From Fusobacterium ulcerans ATCC 49185 (GTDB lineage: Bacteria; Fusobacteriota; Fusobacteriia; Fusobacteriales; Fusobacteriaceae), in assembly GCF_900683735.1 (NCBI RefSeq), contig NZ_LR215979.1:868001-932000 (forward strand): DNA of 64,000 bases, written 5' to 3'. The position numbers and the translations under genes are program-made. This document shows, in pieces, positions 36,873 to 44,594 of this stretch. Every line of letters starts with the position of its first letter. Positions within the stretch are counted from its first letter, which is position 1. The notes below the pieces were generated by a model. It saw only the letters and a list, made by a program, of their open reading frames with translations, searched no databases and was not told the DNA's origin.

Positions 36873-37184
36873 ATGAGAATCAATTCAGAGAGTACACATT
36901 CTATAATCCCAGCATTATTGATAAACAAAGCAGTAGAAGAAGCGAAGAATCATGACATACCTTGTAACATAGCAGAAATGGAAATATTTACAGTGATGGA
37001 TACTGTTAACCTTTATTTTTTCAAAGATGAAAATGCTGTGTATAAAGCGACAGTAGATTGTATCAATAGTGGAGAGGAATATGTAAGAAAGTATATGGAA
37101 CTTATAAAAAATTCTTTTGCTAAAGCTTTAAATGATTTTGGAAACATATCTAAAGTGGAAATAGTAAGAGGAGCAAATTCTTAA
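36873..37184 (+). CDS. Conserved-looking small soluble protein, unknown
   Basis: A 103-residue cytoplasmic alpha/beta protein with no signal, membrane helix or recognised motif (MRINSESTHSIIPALLI..., ending VEIVRGANS). AAAGGAG before the ATG at 36873 sets the start. It lies 94 bases after tonB with no obvious terminator between, so read-through from the riboswitch operon is possible. Function not recognised. Confidence 0.6.
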   Translation: MRINSESTHSIIPALLINKAVEEAKNHDIPCNIAEMEIFTVMDTVNLYFFKDENAVYKATVDCINSGEEYVRKYMELIKNSFAKALNDFGNISKVEIVRGANS

Positions 37185-37194
37185 TAAAAAATAC

Positions 37195-37340
37195 TTGAGG
37201 CAAATATAAATTGTAGTATAATTCAAGAATAAGAAAAACAACCTAGAAAATAAAAGAGCCATGGGAACTATAAAGATAACTTGGTAAATATAGTTGGCTA
37301 ACGCAAGCAGTTGCTTCCCTAGAAGTTCCCACTTCAAAAA
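37195..37340 (+). mobile_element. Candidate non-autonomous IS200/IS605-type element or structured RNA
   Basis: A gene-free 146-base block. The left part pairs CTTGA with TCAAG. The right part is a compact fold: GGGAACT (37263-37269) with AGTTCCC (37324-37330) encloses an AACTATA/TATAGTT stem and GGCTAACGCAAGCAGTTGCTTCCC. The end AGAAGTTCCCACTTCAA resembles right ends and guide-RNA scaffolds of IS200/IS605/TnpB elements, from memory. No tnpA or tnpB is present. Identity is tentative. Confidence 0.35.
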
Positions 37341-37376
37341 TTATGAAGTAAATTTAAGTGGTGAAAGGTTCAATTA

Positions 37377-37404
37377 TTGAATATAGAATTATTGACTTTA
37401 TAAA
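37377..37404 (+). promoter_or_regulatory. Promoter of the riboswitch-controlled MORN operon
   Basis: TTGAAT (37377-37382), a 16-base spacer and TATAAA (37399-37404), upstream of the riboswitch. Confidence 0.55.
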
Positions 37405-37434
37405 TATATACAACAAAGAAAAGAATAGAATATC

Positions 37435-37592
37435 AAATGGTTCTAGTTTTACTAGATTAAAAGGGAAGCAGGTTAGAGTCCTGCACGGTCCCGCCACTGT
37501 AAAGAGGATGAAAGCAGTTTACCACTGAAATGATTATATTGTTTTGGGAAGGTATGCGAGTAAAGTGATTCTAAGTCAGGAGACCTGCCTTT
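37435..37592 (+). ncRNA. Cobalamin riboswitch upstream of a MORN-repeat operon
   Basis: AAAGGGAAGCAGG, GTCCTGC, the B12-box CCCGCCACTGTAA, TTGGGAAGG and the closing AAGTCAGGAGACCTGCC are all present in order. Confidence 0.93.
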
Positions 37593-37671
37593 GATAAGAA
37601 TATCAACTTGCGAGGACGAGTGTGAATTTAAAGATTGTATTTTGTTATTTATTTTTTGATACAGAATATTT

Positions 37672-37712
37672 AATCCCAGAATTTACATGATTGTAAGTTT
37701 TGGGATTTTTTT
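37672..37712 (+). terminator. Riboswitch terminator before the MORN gene
   Basis: ATCCCA...TTAC pairs with GTAA...TGGGAT, then T7, ending 30 bases before the start codon. Confidence 0.8.
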
Positions 37713-37741
37713 ATTTATGTCATGAAATGGAGGAGATAAAA

Positions 37742-38488
37742 ATGGAAGTACGAGAAGCACCTTTTTTTAATAAAATTTCTGTGAATGGAGTAGCATATAT
37801 AATCGGAGAAGATAAGCCTTTTAGTGGAAAATTAATATGCAGATATCCTACTGATATTTTAAAAGAAGAAGAAACCTACAAAGAGGGTATCAAAGATGGA
37901 GAGAGTAGAAAATTTTATCCAAATGGTCTGTTGAGAGAAATAGCTGAATACAAAGAGGGAAAATTAAATGGGGATTTCTCACAGTTTTATCCTAATGGAA
38001 ATATAGAAGAATATATATTTTTTAAAGATGATCAGATGAATGGGGAATGGGTAAAATACTTTGAAAATGGTAATATTAAGATGAGGGCATTTTTTAAAAA
38101 TGGAAAACTTAATGGACAGAAGATGCTTTATTACCCAAATGGGGAAATTCAGGAAAGCAGTATGTTTAGAAATAACATACTTCATGGAAGAAATATACTC
38201 TATTATCAAAATGGAAAAATGCAGGTAGTAAGAAACTTTGTCAATGCAGAATTAGAAGGAGCAGTTACATACTATTTTGAAAATGGAGATATAGAGATAA
38301 AAGAAGAATATAAGAAACATATTAAAAATGGAAGATATATAAGATATTATGAAAATGGTGTAATCAATGCAGTAGGATATTTTAAAGATGATATGCTGGA
38401 TGGTGATTGGAGTATGTTCTATGAAAATGGAAAGCTTTTTGGAACAGCATCATTTATGAATGGGAAAATTATAAAGGATGTATCATGA
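37742..38488 (+). CDS. MORN-type repeat protein under cobalamin riboswitch control
   Basis: A 248-residue protein made of about nine YYENGKxxxxGxFKDGKLxG repeats after a 50-residue N-terminal domain. There is no signal peptide or lipobox, unlike the paralogues at 6365 and 42193, so it should be cytoplasmic. GGAGGAG before the ATG at 37742 fixes the start. It is the first of three closely packed genes behind a riboswitch and terminator. The repeats imply a binding surface; its role in corrinoid biology is unknown. Confidence 0.8.
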   Translation: MEVREAPFFNKISVNGVAYIIGEDKPFSGKLICRYPTDILKEEETYKEGIKDGESRKFYPNGLLREIAEYKEGKLNGDFSQFYPNGNIEEYIFFKDDQMNGEWVKYFENGNIKMRAFFKNGKLNGQKMLYYPNGEIQESSMFRNNILHGRNILYYQNGKMQVVRNFVNAELEGAVTYYFENGDIEIKEEYKKHIKNGRYIRYYENGVINAVGYFKDDMLDGDWSMFYENGKLFGTASFMNGKIIKDVS

Positions 38489-38507
38489 TACAAGAATGAA
38501 GGAGGTA

Positions 38508-38741
38508 ATGATGAAAAAAGATTTAAAAAAAGGTTTTGATATAGGAGAATTGGCAAAAGTAATTGAAAATGGAGAGCATTTTAAAAATGTGGAAAGAAAA
38601 GTAGGATTAATTTATTCTGGAAAAGAGCTTCCAATAGTTCAAAAAACAGTATCATATATTGTTACTGATGAATTTATTAAAGCAAATATGGAGAAGTTAT
38701 TAAAATTTAATATAATAAAGGAAGAAAGAAATGAAAACTAA
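38508..38741 (+). CDS. Small protein in the riboswitch-controlled MORN operon
   Basis: A 77-residue basic protein, MMKKDLKKGFDIGELAK at its start, with no signal or membrane segment and no recognised domain. GGAGG precedes two adjacent ATGs (38508 and 38511). It starts 20 bases after the MORN stop and overlaps the next tiny gene by 11 bases. Confidence 0.6.
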   Translation: MMKKDLKKGFDIGELAKVIENGEHFKNVERKVGLIYSGKELPIVQKTVSYIVTDEFIKANMEKLLKFNIIKEERNEN

Positions 38742-38901
38742 AAAAACAGACTTAAATAATTTAAATATTTTGGAGGAATTAAATAGAAAAGTTCAGATTG
38801 GAAAAGAAGGTGAGGAAAAAGAATTCCATGAGGTAAATAATTTTGATATTTTAGAAAAATTAAATAAGAATGTCCAAATAGAAAAAGAAAAGAAAAAATA
38901 A
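38731..38901 (+). CDS. 56-residue protein with an internal tandem repeat
   Basis: Two copies of a motif of the form (N)NxxILExLNxxVQIxKE, LNNLNILEELNRKVQI and VNNFDILEKLNKNVQI, separated by a Glu/Lys linker. AAGGAAG lies at good spacing before the ATG, which overlaps the end of the preceding gene. It is third in the riboswitch-controlled operon. No family is recognised; short repeated helices suggest a binding or adaptor peptide. Confidence 0.5.
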   Translation: MKTKKTDLNNLNILEELNRKVQIGKEGEEKEFHEVNNFDILEKLNKNVQIEKEKKK

Positions 38902-38958
38902 AATTAATATTTTTACTTTAAATTAAAATAAGATAGCAGAAAATAGAATGTAAATAAA

Positions 38959-39000
38959 AATGAGATGAACTTCATATACCTAGGCTCATCTCATTTTATT
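38959..39000. terminator. Bidirectional terminator between the MORN and receptor operons
   Basis: AATGAGATGA / TCATCTCATT stem, A-rich before and T-rich after, between convergent transcripts. Confidence 0.75.
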
Positions 39001-39014
39001 ATACAAGGTTTATT

Positions 39015-39548
39015 TTATGATTTTTTCTCTGCTTCATCTTTCCTGATTATTTCTTTTCGATATTCAAAAATATTTAATATATTTTTTAGTTCAGCATTAA
39101 TAGCAGGAACATGAAAAGTAGAACCAGATACTGCATCCATTTTTACATTGTTTTTGTTTTTTCCAATTACTGTTTTTTTCACAGTTTCAGAATTAAGAGG
39201 AAAATGTTTTTTCTTTGCTTCTGGAATAGAATAATCTATTATTTTCCCATCTAAAGAAACTATAACAATAAAAGGTTCATGTCTGTCATAAACTTTCAAA
39301 TGTGTTAAACAGGCATATGCAGATATTTTATTATTATTTTTTAAGGGAATAAAGTTGTAATATCCAAGAATTCCATAGTCTTTTGTTTTGCCAAATTCAT
39401 CAAAATTATAGTTCATCTTTTTAATATCATCTTTAAAATTTTCTATTTTAAATCTCTCTGTTGGACTTTCTTTTACTCTGTAACTATATACATTCAGTGA
39501 GAAAGATAAAAATAATAATAGTATAAAAAGTTTATTCAAGTTTTTCAT
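39015..39548 (-). CDS. Exported FMN-binding domain protein
   Basis: A 177-residue protein with a signal peptide (LFILLLFLSFSLNVYS) and an FMN_bind-type domain. DAVSGSTFHVPAI near residue 137 resembles the D-x-x-SG[AS]T motif whose Thr is covalently flavinylated in family members. ATG 39548 has GGAGGAAG before it. It starts 20 bases after the receptor stop and shares its riboswitch. A periplasmic flavin protein beside a B12 receptor suggests reduction of corrinoid or an electron-transfer role; that is inference. Confidence 0.7.
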   Translation of the reverse strand: MKNLNKLFILLLFLSFSLNVYSYRVKESPTERFKIENFKDDIKKMNYNFDEFGKTKDYGILGYYNFIPLKNNNKISAYACLTHLKVYDRHEPFIVIVSLDGKIIDYSIPEAKKKHFPLNSETVKKTVIGKNKNNVKMDAVSGSTFHVPAINAELKNILNIFEYRKEIIRKDEAEKKS

Positions 39549-39568
39549 TACTTCCTCCTTATTCAATA

Positions 39569-41599
39569 TTAAAATTTATATTCAGCACTTACATAATATG
39601 TTCTTTCAGGAGAAGGAGAATAATTGATTTTTGTACCAGCATAAGTAATATAATCACAATATATTTCATTGAAGACATTATCTATTCCAGCTGATACAGC
39701 TATTCCGTTTTCAAAATTATATTTAGCAGAAATATTTGTAACCATATAGCTATTTGTTTTTGGGACTTTATTATAATAATCATTGATTAGATAAGCTTTT
39801 CCATGGTAATTTGATTCTATATTAAAAGTAAATTGAGAAGTTATTTCATAGGTAGCTCCTAATCCAAATATTATATTGCTTACACCAGGAATATCATTTC
39901 CTTTATATGGACCATCTACAATTTCGTTGTGCATATATGTAAAGTTTTCTCTCAATGTTAATTTGTCAAAGTACTGTTCACTAGCAAATTCAACTCCTAT
40001 TCTTTCAGTTTTCCCATTAAGATTGTAGTAGCTTCCACTTTCTGAGCTATCTAGTATTTCATCTCTATAATAGTCATACATTATCTCTTTGTTTCCTTTA
40101 ATATAGAATACAGCTCCAGATAAATAGATATTATTTATAAGAGATTTAACTCCAATTTCAAAAGTATCAACTTCTTGTGAATCCCTTGAAGCAGTTTCTC
40201 CAGTAGCTTTATCTGTTTTCCAGCCTGTATATTCAGTTAGATTAGGTGAACGATATACTCTATTCCAGCTGATATATCCAGAAGTATCTTCAGAAAACAT
40301 ATAGTTTGCTGTTAATTCATAGTTTGTATTTGTATTGGAATCATTAATATTTTTTTTATTTTTAAAACTTCCATTAGTATTATAAGAAGTTTTATCTTCA
40401 TCAAATTTATTTCTTTCTACTCTTATTCCTTGAGTAAAAATAAAATCATTATATGAATATTTATTTAAAAGATATCCCCCAATAGCTTCATAATCAGTTT
40501 CTGTATATGTTTTACGGTAAATTACAGAACCAGAAGTACTGTATCCATCCTCTTTAACCTTTGCTTTTGAATAATCTCCACCTAAGATTAAGCTGCTTTT
40601 TTCCATATAGCTATATTTTAGTTGTGCATTTGTATATATAGAATCAGTATTCTTTACTCTACTGTGATATGATGAATATGTAGCTGTTTTAGGCTGAGAA
40701 TAAGTATATTCCCTCTCTCTATATTCCGTTACAGCTGAAAGAGATAAATTATCAGACAGCTTTTTATTAAATTCAAGAATATATTTATCCTGTGTATCAT
40801 GAGCTATTTTTTCCTTATAGCTTGAACCATTCTGCTTTCTGTCTTCATCATATTGAACTTTAGTAAGGTAACTAGAACCTGTTGATTTTCTTTCATTACG
40901 AATATATTTAAAGCCTATATTTCCATCTTTTAATCTGTATTTAGCTCCTATTTCTCCAAATTCTGCTTCTTTTTTAGTATAATCTCTATACCCATCTTTA
41001 TCTGTATTAATATATCTGGCATCTATTGATAAGTTTTCTGTTAGATTAGTTCCATAGTTCAATTTATACTTTCTTTCATTGAATGAACCTATTTGAAGTC
41101 CAGTATTTCCCCAATATTTTTTATTTACATTTTCTTTAGTAATAATATTGATAACACCAGAAGTAGCATTTCCTCCATACATAATAGCCCCACCAGCAGG
41201 GACAACCTCTATTTTTTCTATTTGTTCTACAGGAATAAAATCTAAATCGAAGGATCTATTATCCATACCATTTTGAGGAATTCCATCAACCAGTACAACC
41301 AGATGTTTGTTTCCCATACTTGGAACTTGTCCTCTCATTGATAAATATCCACCTGCAAAAGAAAGACCAGGAACATTTATAAGAGCTTCCTCTACATTTT
41401 TGTATCCTCTTTTTTCAATCTCATCTCCTGTAATAACAGTGACATTTTTAGCTGTTTCAATAACAGGAGTTTCATCATATCTTTCTGATGTAATAGTTGA
41501 CTCATTAAGTTTTACAGCAAAATTCTCCTTTTTTCCTAGTTCATCTGCATAGAGGGATGAACTTAAAATTAATGCTAAAATACCAATTCTCTTATACAT
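39569..41599 (-). CDS. btuB: TonB-dependent corrinoid receptor (BtuB-like)
   Basis: A 676-residue outer-membrane receptor. It has a short signal peptide (ending SLYADE) and a TonB-box-like STITSERYDETPVIETA region. The plug domain (ITGDEIEKRGYKNVEEALINVPGLSF, then VVPAGGAIMYGGNATSGVINIITK) is followed by a 22-strand-type barrel ending in SAEYKF. The cobalamin riboswitch upstream identifies a corrinoid as the probable ligand. It is co-transcribed with the FMN-binding protein. Confidence 0.92.
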   Translation of the reverse strand: MYKRIGILALILSSSLYADELGKKENFAVKLNESTITSERYDETPVIETAKNVTVITGDEIEKRGYKNVEEALINVPGLSFAGGYLSMRGQVPSMGNKHLVVLVDGIPQNGMDNRSFDLDFIPVEQIEKIEVVPAGGAIMYGGNATSGVINIITKENVNKKYWGNTGLQIGSFNERKYKLNYGTNLTENLSIDARYINTDKDGYRDYTKKEAEFGEIGAKYRLKDGNIGFKYIRNERKSTGSSYLTKVQYDEDRKQNGSSYKEKIAHDTQDKYILEFNKKLSDNLSLSAVTEYREREYTYSQPKTATYSSYHSRVKNTDSIYTNAQLKYSYMEKSSLILGGDYSKAKVKEDGYSTSGSVIYRKTYTETDYEAIGGYLLNKYSYNDFIFTQGIRVERNKFDEDKTSYNTNGSFKNKKNINDSNTNTNYELTANYMFSEDTSGYISWNRVYRSPNLTEYTGWKTDKATGETASRDSQEVDTFEIGVKSLINNIYLSGAVFYIKGNKEIMYDYYRDEILDSSESGSYYNLNGKTERIGVEFASEQYFDKLTLRENFTYMHNEIVDGPYKGNDIPGVSNIIFGLGATYEITSQFTFNIESNYHGKAYLINDYYNKVPKTNSYMVTNISAKYNFENGIAVSAGIDNVFNEIYCDYITYAGTKINYSPSPERTYYVSAEYKF

Positions 41600-41651
41600 T
41601 TTTTCTCCCCTTTAAAATATTATTTTTCAAAAAATATATAAGGTTTTGTAA

Positions 41652-41680
41652 ATAAAAAAACTCTAATAAATAGAGAGTTC
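41652..41680 (-). terminator. Riboswitch terminator before btuB
   Basis: On the minus strand AACTCT / AGAGTT with a short loop is followed by T7, about 50 bases before the btuB start. Confidence 0.7.
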
Positions 41681-41750
41681 TACCTACTAGAGAGTCAAAG
41701 TTAAAACAACCAATGAGATTTCAATTCATTGATAGATGTATAATGACTAT

Positions 41751-41897
41751 TTGGTAAGTCTTCTGACTTGGCTTCATTCTACTCTCACGCCTTCCCAGTT
41801 TCCCAGTGACATAATGTGATTTCGTCTGCCATACAGCAGCTTTCGCTGTGAGGGATTCTCACCCTGCTTCCTCTATTAAGCTTTACAAAAAGCACCT
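41751..41897 (-). ncRNA. Cobalamin riboswitch upstream of btuB
   Basis: On the minus strand GGTGC, GAGGAAGCAGGGTGAGAATCCC, an altered B12-box region (GCTGCTGTATGGCAGACG), CTGGGAAGG and AAGCCAAGTCAGAAGACTTACC appear in the canonical order. The gap 41898-42192 upstream shows nothing else. Confidence 0.88.
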
Positions 41898-42192
41898 AAA
41901 TATATTTTTGATTATGAACTAATTGTACTTGATTTAACATATAATGTCAATATCAATTTCAATTATTAGCTTTTATAAAATAATTTTTAAATGAATATAT
42001 TAAATAAAATGATCTTTTTATTGTATTGATTTTCTTTCTTTGTCTTTTTAAGAAGATTTAGATACTGGAAATATAAAGCTGAATAAATAATTAATTGACA
42101 AGGAACCCTATTTTATATATCATTAAAAGAAAAAGTACTTTTTGTAAATTTAAAGAGTTGTACAAAAATTGAAATACTGGGGGAATGAGTTT

Positions 42193-42786
42193 ATGAAAAA
42201 AGTTTTTAGAATATTATTGCTGTTATTAATAGCTTCTATCTATGTTTCTGGGGCAGAAAGAAATGAAAAATATTATGATGTGGAAGTAAGAGAAGATAAA
42301 CTCTTGTATAAAAAGGAAGAGGAAAAGCCATACAGTGGGATAGTAACTATAACAGAAGAAGATAAAATAATAAAGAAAGAGGTTTATGAAAATGGAAAAT
42401 TGAACTCAGCAAAAGGATATTATGAAAATGGAAATATAAAATGGGAATCTACAAGTTATAAAGATGGGAAATTAGATGGAATAAGCAGAATTTATTATGA
42501 TAATGGACAACTTAAAATGGAAACAAACTATAAAGATGGAGAAAAGGATGGAATAGAAAAAGGTTATCAGGAAAATGGAAAAATAATAGCAGAACTAAAC
42601 TATAAAAATGACTGTCTACATGGAACATCAAAGTTTTATGATAAAAATGGAAATTTGGAACATGAGCAAAATTATAAAGAGTATGTACTTCATGGTATAG
42701 AAAGAATATATGAAAAAGGAAAAGTAATTTTAGAGAGAGAATATAAAGATGGAGATATTGTATCAAGTAAAAATTTAAATGAATAG
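42193..42786 (+). CDS. Exported MORN-type repeat protein
   Basis: A 197-residue protein with a signal peptide (FRILLLLLIASIYVSGAE, no lipobox cysteine) and about six YYENGNIKWES / YKDGKLDGIS-type MORN_2 repeats. ATG 42193 has GGGGGAATGAG upstream; the earlier in-frame start lacks a site. It is monocistronic, ending in a terminator. It is the third member of this family in the window; a surface-binding role is inferred. Confidence 0.78.
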   Translation: MKKVFRILLLLLIASIYVSGAERNEKYYDVEVREDKLLYKKEEEKPYSGIVTITEEDKIIKKEVYENGKLNSAKGYYENGNIKWESTSYKDGKLDGISRIYYDNGQLKMETNYKDGEKDGIEKGYQENGKIIAELNYKNDCLHGTSKFYDKNGNLEHEQNYKEYVLHGIERIYEKGKVILEREYKDGDIVSSKNLNE

Positions 42787-42796
42787 AATATAAAAA

Positions 42797-42841
42797 ATGG
42801 CTTAAAAAATAGAAAACATTACTATTTTAAGAGCCATTATT
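42797..42841. terminator. Terminator after the exported MORN gene
   Basis: AATGGCTTAAAAAATAG pairs with CTATTTTAAGAGCCATT with small mismatches, then TTTT. Confidence 0.75.
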
Positions 42842-42853
42842 TTAATTAAAATT

Positions 42854-43040
42854 TTAGAAAGTATAATTTATTTCAACTGAATAGTTTCTACCAGTTGCTG
42901 GTGTATATTGACTAATATTATTCCAATATCCAACATATTCCTCATATTTTTCATCAAATAAATTATTGATTCTTGCCACAAGAGAAATACAATTTTCAAG
43001 CTGATATTTTGCATTTAATATTCTAGGAGGGGCAGCGTGG
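42854..43040 (-). pseudogene. C-terminal remnant of a TonB-dependent receptor
   Basis: The minus strand reads about 55-60 codons ending at TAA 42854-42856: LNAKYQLENCISLVARINNL, then FDEKYEEYVGYW, TPATGRNY and SVEINYTF. This is the last barrel strands of a BtuB-like receptor, comparable to the NVFNEIYCDYITYAG...YVSAEYKF end of the intact copy. No upstream part remains; the frame is lost where the next gene's ribosome site begins. It is a gene relic. Confidence 0.8.
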
Positions 43041-43055
43041 AAATATACAAAACTA

Positions 43056-43280
43056 ATGGTGTGTGCAAAAGAAATTGGTGTAGAAATAGAAGATGGAATA
43101 TTAAAAAAAGTAAAATTTTTTGGATGTTGTGATGGAGATTCAAAAACTTTTGAAATACTATTGAAAGATATGAAGATAGATAAAATAGTAAATGATCTAT
43201 ATCATATTGAGTGTAAAGAAAGAGGAACTTCATGTATGAGGGAATTATGCAAAATACTTATGCAGCTGGCAGGAAGATAA
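43056..43280 (+). CDS. TSCPD domain protein with probable 5' frameshift
   Basis: The 74-codon frame encodes most of a TSCPD domain (VCAKEIGVEIEDG, VKFFGCCDGD, GTSCMRELCKILM). ATG 43056 has no ribosome site. A strong AGGAGGGG lies before GTG 43037, whose frame reads VEIYKTNGVC and would join the domain if two bases were restored in the GGTGTGTGC stretch. So the gene is probably broken, or switchable, by a GT-repeat contraction. The family is found as a small stand-alone protein and in ribonucleotide reductases; function unknown. Confidence 0.65.
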   Translation: MVCAKEIGVEIEDGILKKVKFFGCCDGDSKTFEILLKDMKIDKIVNDLYHIECKERGTSCMRELCKILMQLAGR

Positions 43281-43282
43281 AT

Positions 43283-43325
43283 AAAACAGCCTTAACTCTT
43301 GATAGTGAAGGTTAAGGCTGTTTGA
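43283..43325 (+). terminator. Intrinsic terminator after the TSCPD gene
   Basis: AAACAGCCTTAAC / GTTAAGGCTGTTT is a perfect 13-base stem. Confidence 0.8.
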
Positions 43326-43381
43326 AAATATATCAATATTTAAATTTCTTATTATAAAATCATTAAATCTATTCTATTTCA

Positions 43382-44563
43382 TTATTTATATATTACATTT
43401 TTAACTCTGTCCAGAGCCTCTTTAACTATTGATCTAGGACACGCAAAGTTAAGTCTTACATAGCCTGCTCCCTCTGCTCCAAACCAGTTACCATAGTCAA
43501 TAGCAACTTTAGCTTTATCTTCAAATATTTCTTCTAAAGTTTCACCATCTTTTAATACCCCTCTGAAATCTATCCATGCAAGATAAGTTCCTTCAGGTTT
43601 TAGATATTTTACTCCTGGCATATTTTCTTTGATATATTCTTCAATGAATTTTCTGTTTCCATCAAGATAATCTATAAGTTCATCAAGCCATTCAGCAGAA
43701 TGCATATATCCAGCTTTGATAGCTTCTATACCAAAAGTATTAGGAGTTTCGAGTCTTATTTTCATAAGAGTATTTTTGTATTTATCTCTTATTTCATCAT
43801 TGGCTATAAGGATAAGAGAAGTTTGAAGTCCAGCAAGGTTGAATGTCTTACTTGGAGCTGTACAAACTATACAATTATTTTTAAGTGCCTCTTTCAATGT
43901 AAGGAATGAAGTGAATTTACTGTCTTTGAAAATAAGGTCAGAGTGAATCTCATCAGATATTACAAGTACATTATGTTTTAAACAGATTTCCCCCATTTTC
44001 TCAAGTTCTTCTTTTGACCATACTCTTCCCACAGGGTTATGAGGATTGCATAAGATAAACATTTTTACACTGTTCTCAACTATTTTCTTTTCAAAATCAT
44101 CAAAATCTATAGTGTAGTAGCCATTAGTATCTATCAGAGGATTAGTAACTATTTTTCTGTTGTTGTTTTCAGTAGATATTCTGAATGGGTGATATACAGG
44201 AGTTTGTATAAGGATAGAATCTCCCTCTTTAGTAAATGTCTGTATCATATAGTTAAGAGCAGGGACAACTCCATTTGTAAAGATTATCCATTCTTTTTTA
44301 AGGTCTACATTTTTTCTGTTTTTATTCCAATTAACAATAGATTGAAAATATTCATCATCAGTTGAAGTATATCCAAGTATGCCATGAGTCAATACAGCCT
44401 GCAGGCTGTCAAGTATAGCAGGAGCAACTTTGAAATCCATATCTGCCACCCATAAAGGAAGCAGGTCAGTTTTTCCATTATATGTATTTTTATATATTTC
44501 AGGATTCCATTTTCTAGAGTTTGTTTTACTTCTATCAATTATTTCATCAAAATTATATTTCAT
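43382..44563 (-). CDS. PLP-dependent C-S lyase/aminotransferase, MalY/PatB type
   Basis: A 393-residue fold-type I PLP enzyme. The hallmark LPLWVADMDFKV of the MalY/PatB cystathionine beta-lyase group is at the N-terminus. NPHNPVGRVW and ISDEIHSDLIF hold the cofactor, and the Schiff-base lysine lies in TAPSKTFNLAG. It probably cleaves cystathionine or cysteine to a thiol (or H2S), pyruvate and ammonia, fitting the sulfide production of fusobacteria. It lies 31 bases after the aldo/keto reductase gene and is probably in one operon with it. Confidence 0.88.
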   Translation of the reverse strand: MKYNFDEIIDRSKTNSRKWNPEIYKNTYNGKTDLLPLWVADMDFKVAPAILDSLQAVLTHGILGYTSTDDEYFQSIVNWNKNRKNVDLKKEWIIFTNGVVPALNYMIQTFTKEGDSILIQTPVYHPFRISTENNNRKIVTNPLIDTNGYYTIDFDDFEKKIVENSVKMFILCNPHNPVGRVWSKEELEKMGEICLKHNVLVISDEIHSDLIFKDSKFTSFLTLKEALKNNCIVCTAPSKTFNLAGLQTSLILIANDEIRDKYKNTLMKIRLETPNTFGIEAIKAGYMHSAEWLDELIDYLDGNRKFIEEYIKENMPGVKYLKPEGTYLAWIDFRGVLKDGETLEEIFEDKAKVAIDYGNWFGAEGAGYVRLNFACPRSIVKEALDRVKNVIYK

Positions 44564-44594
44564 TTAATATTTCCTCCATCAATATTTGGTAATT

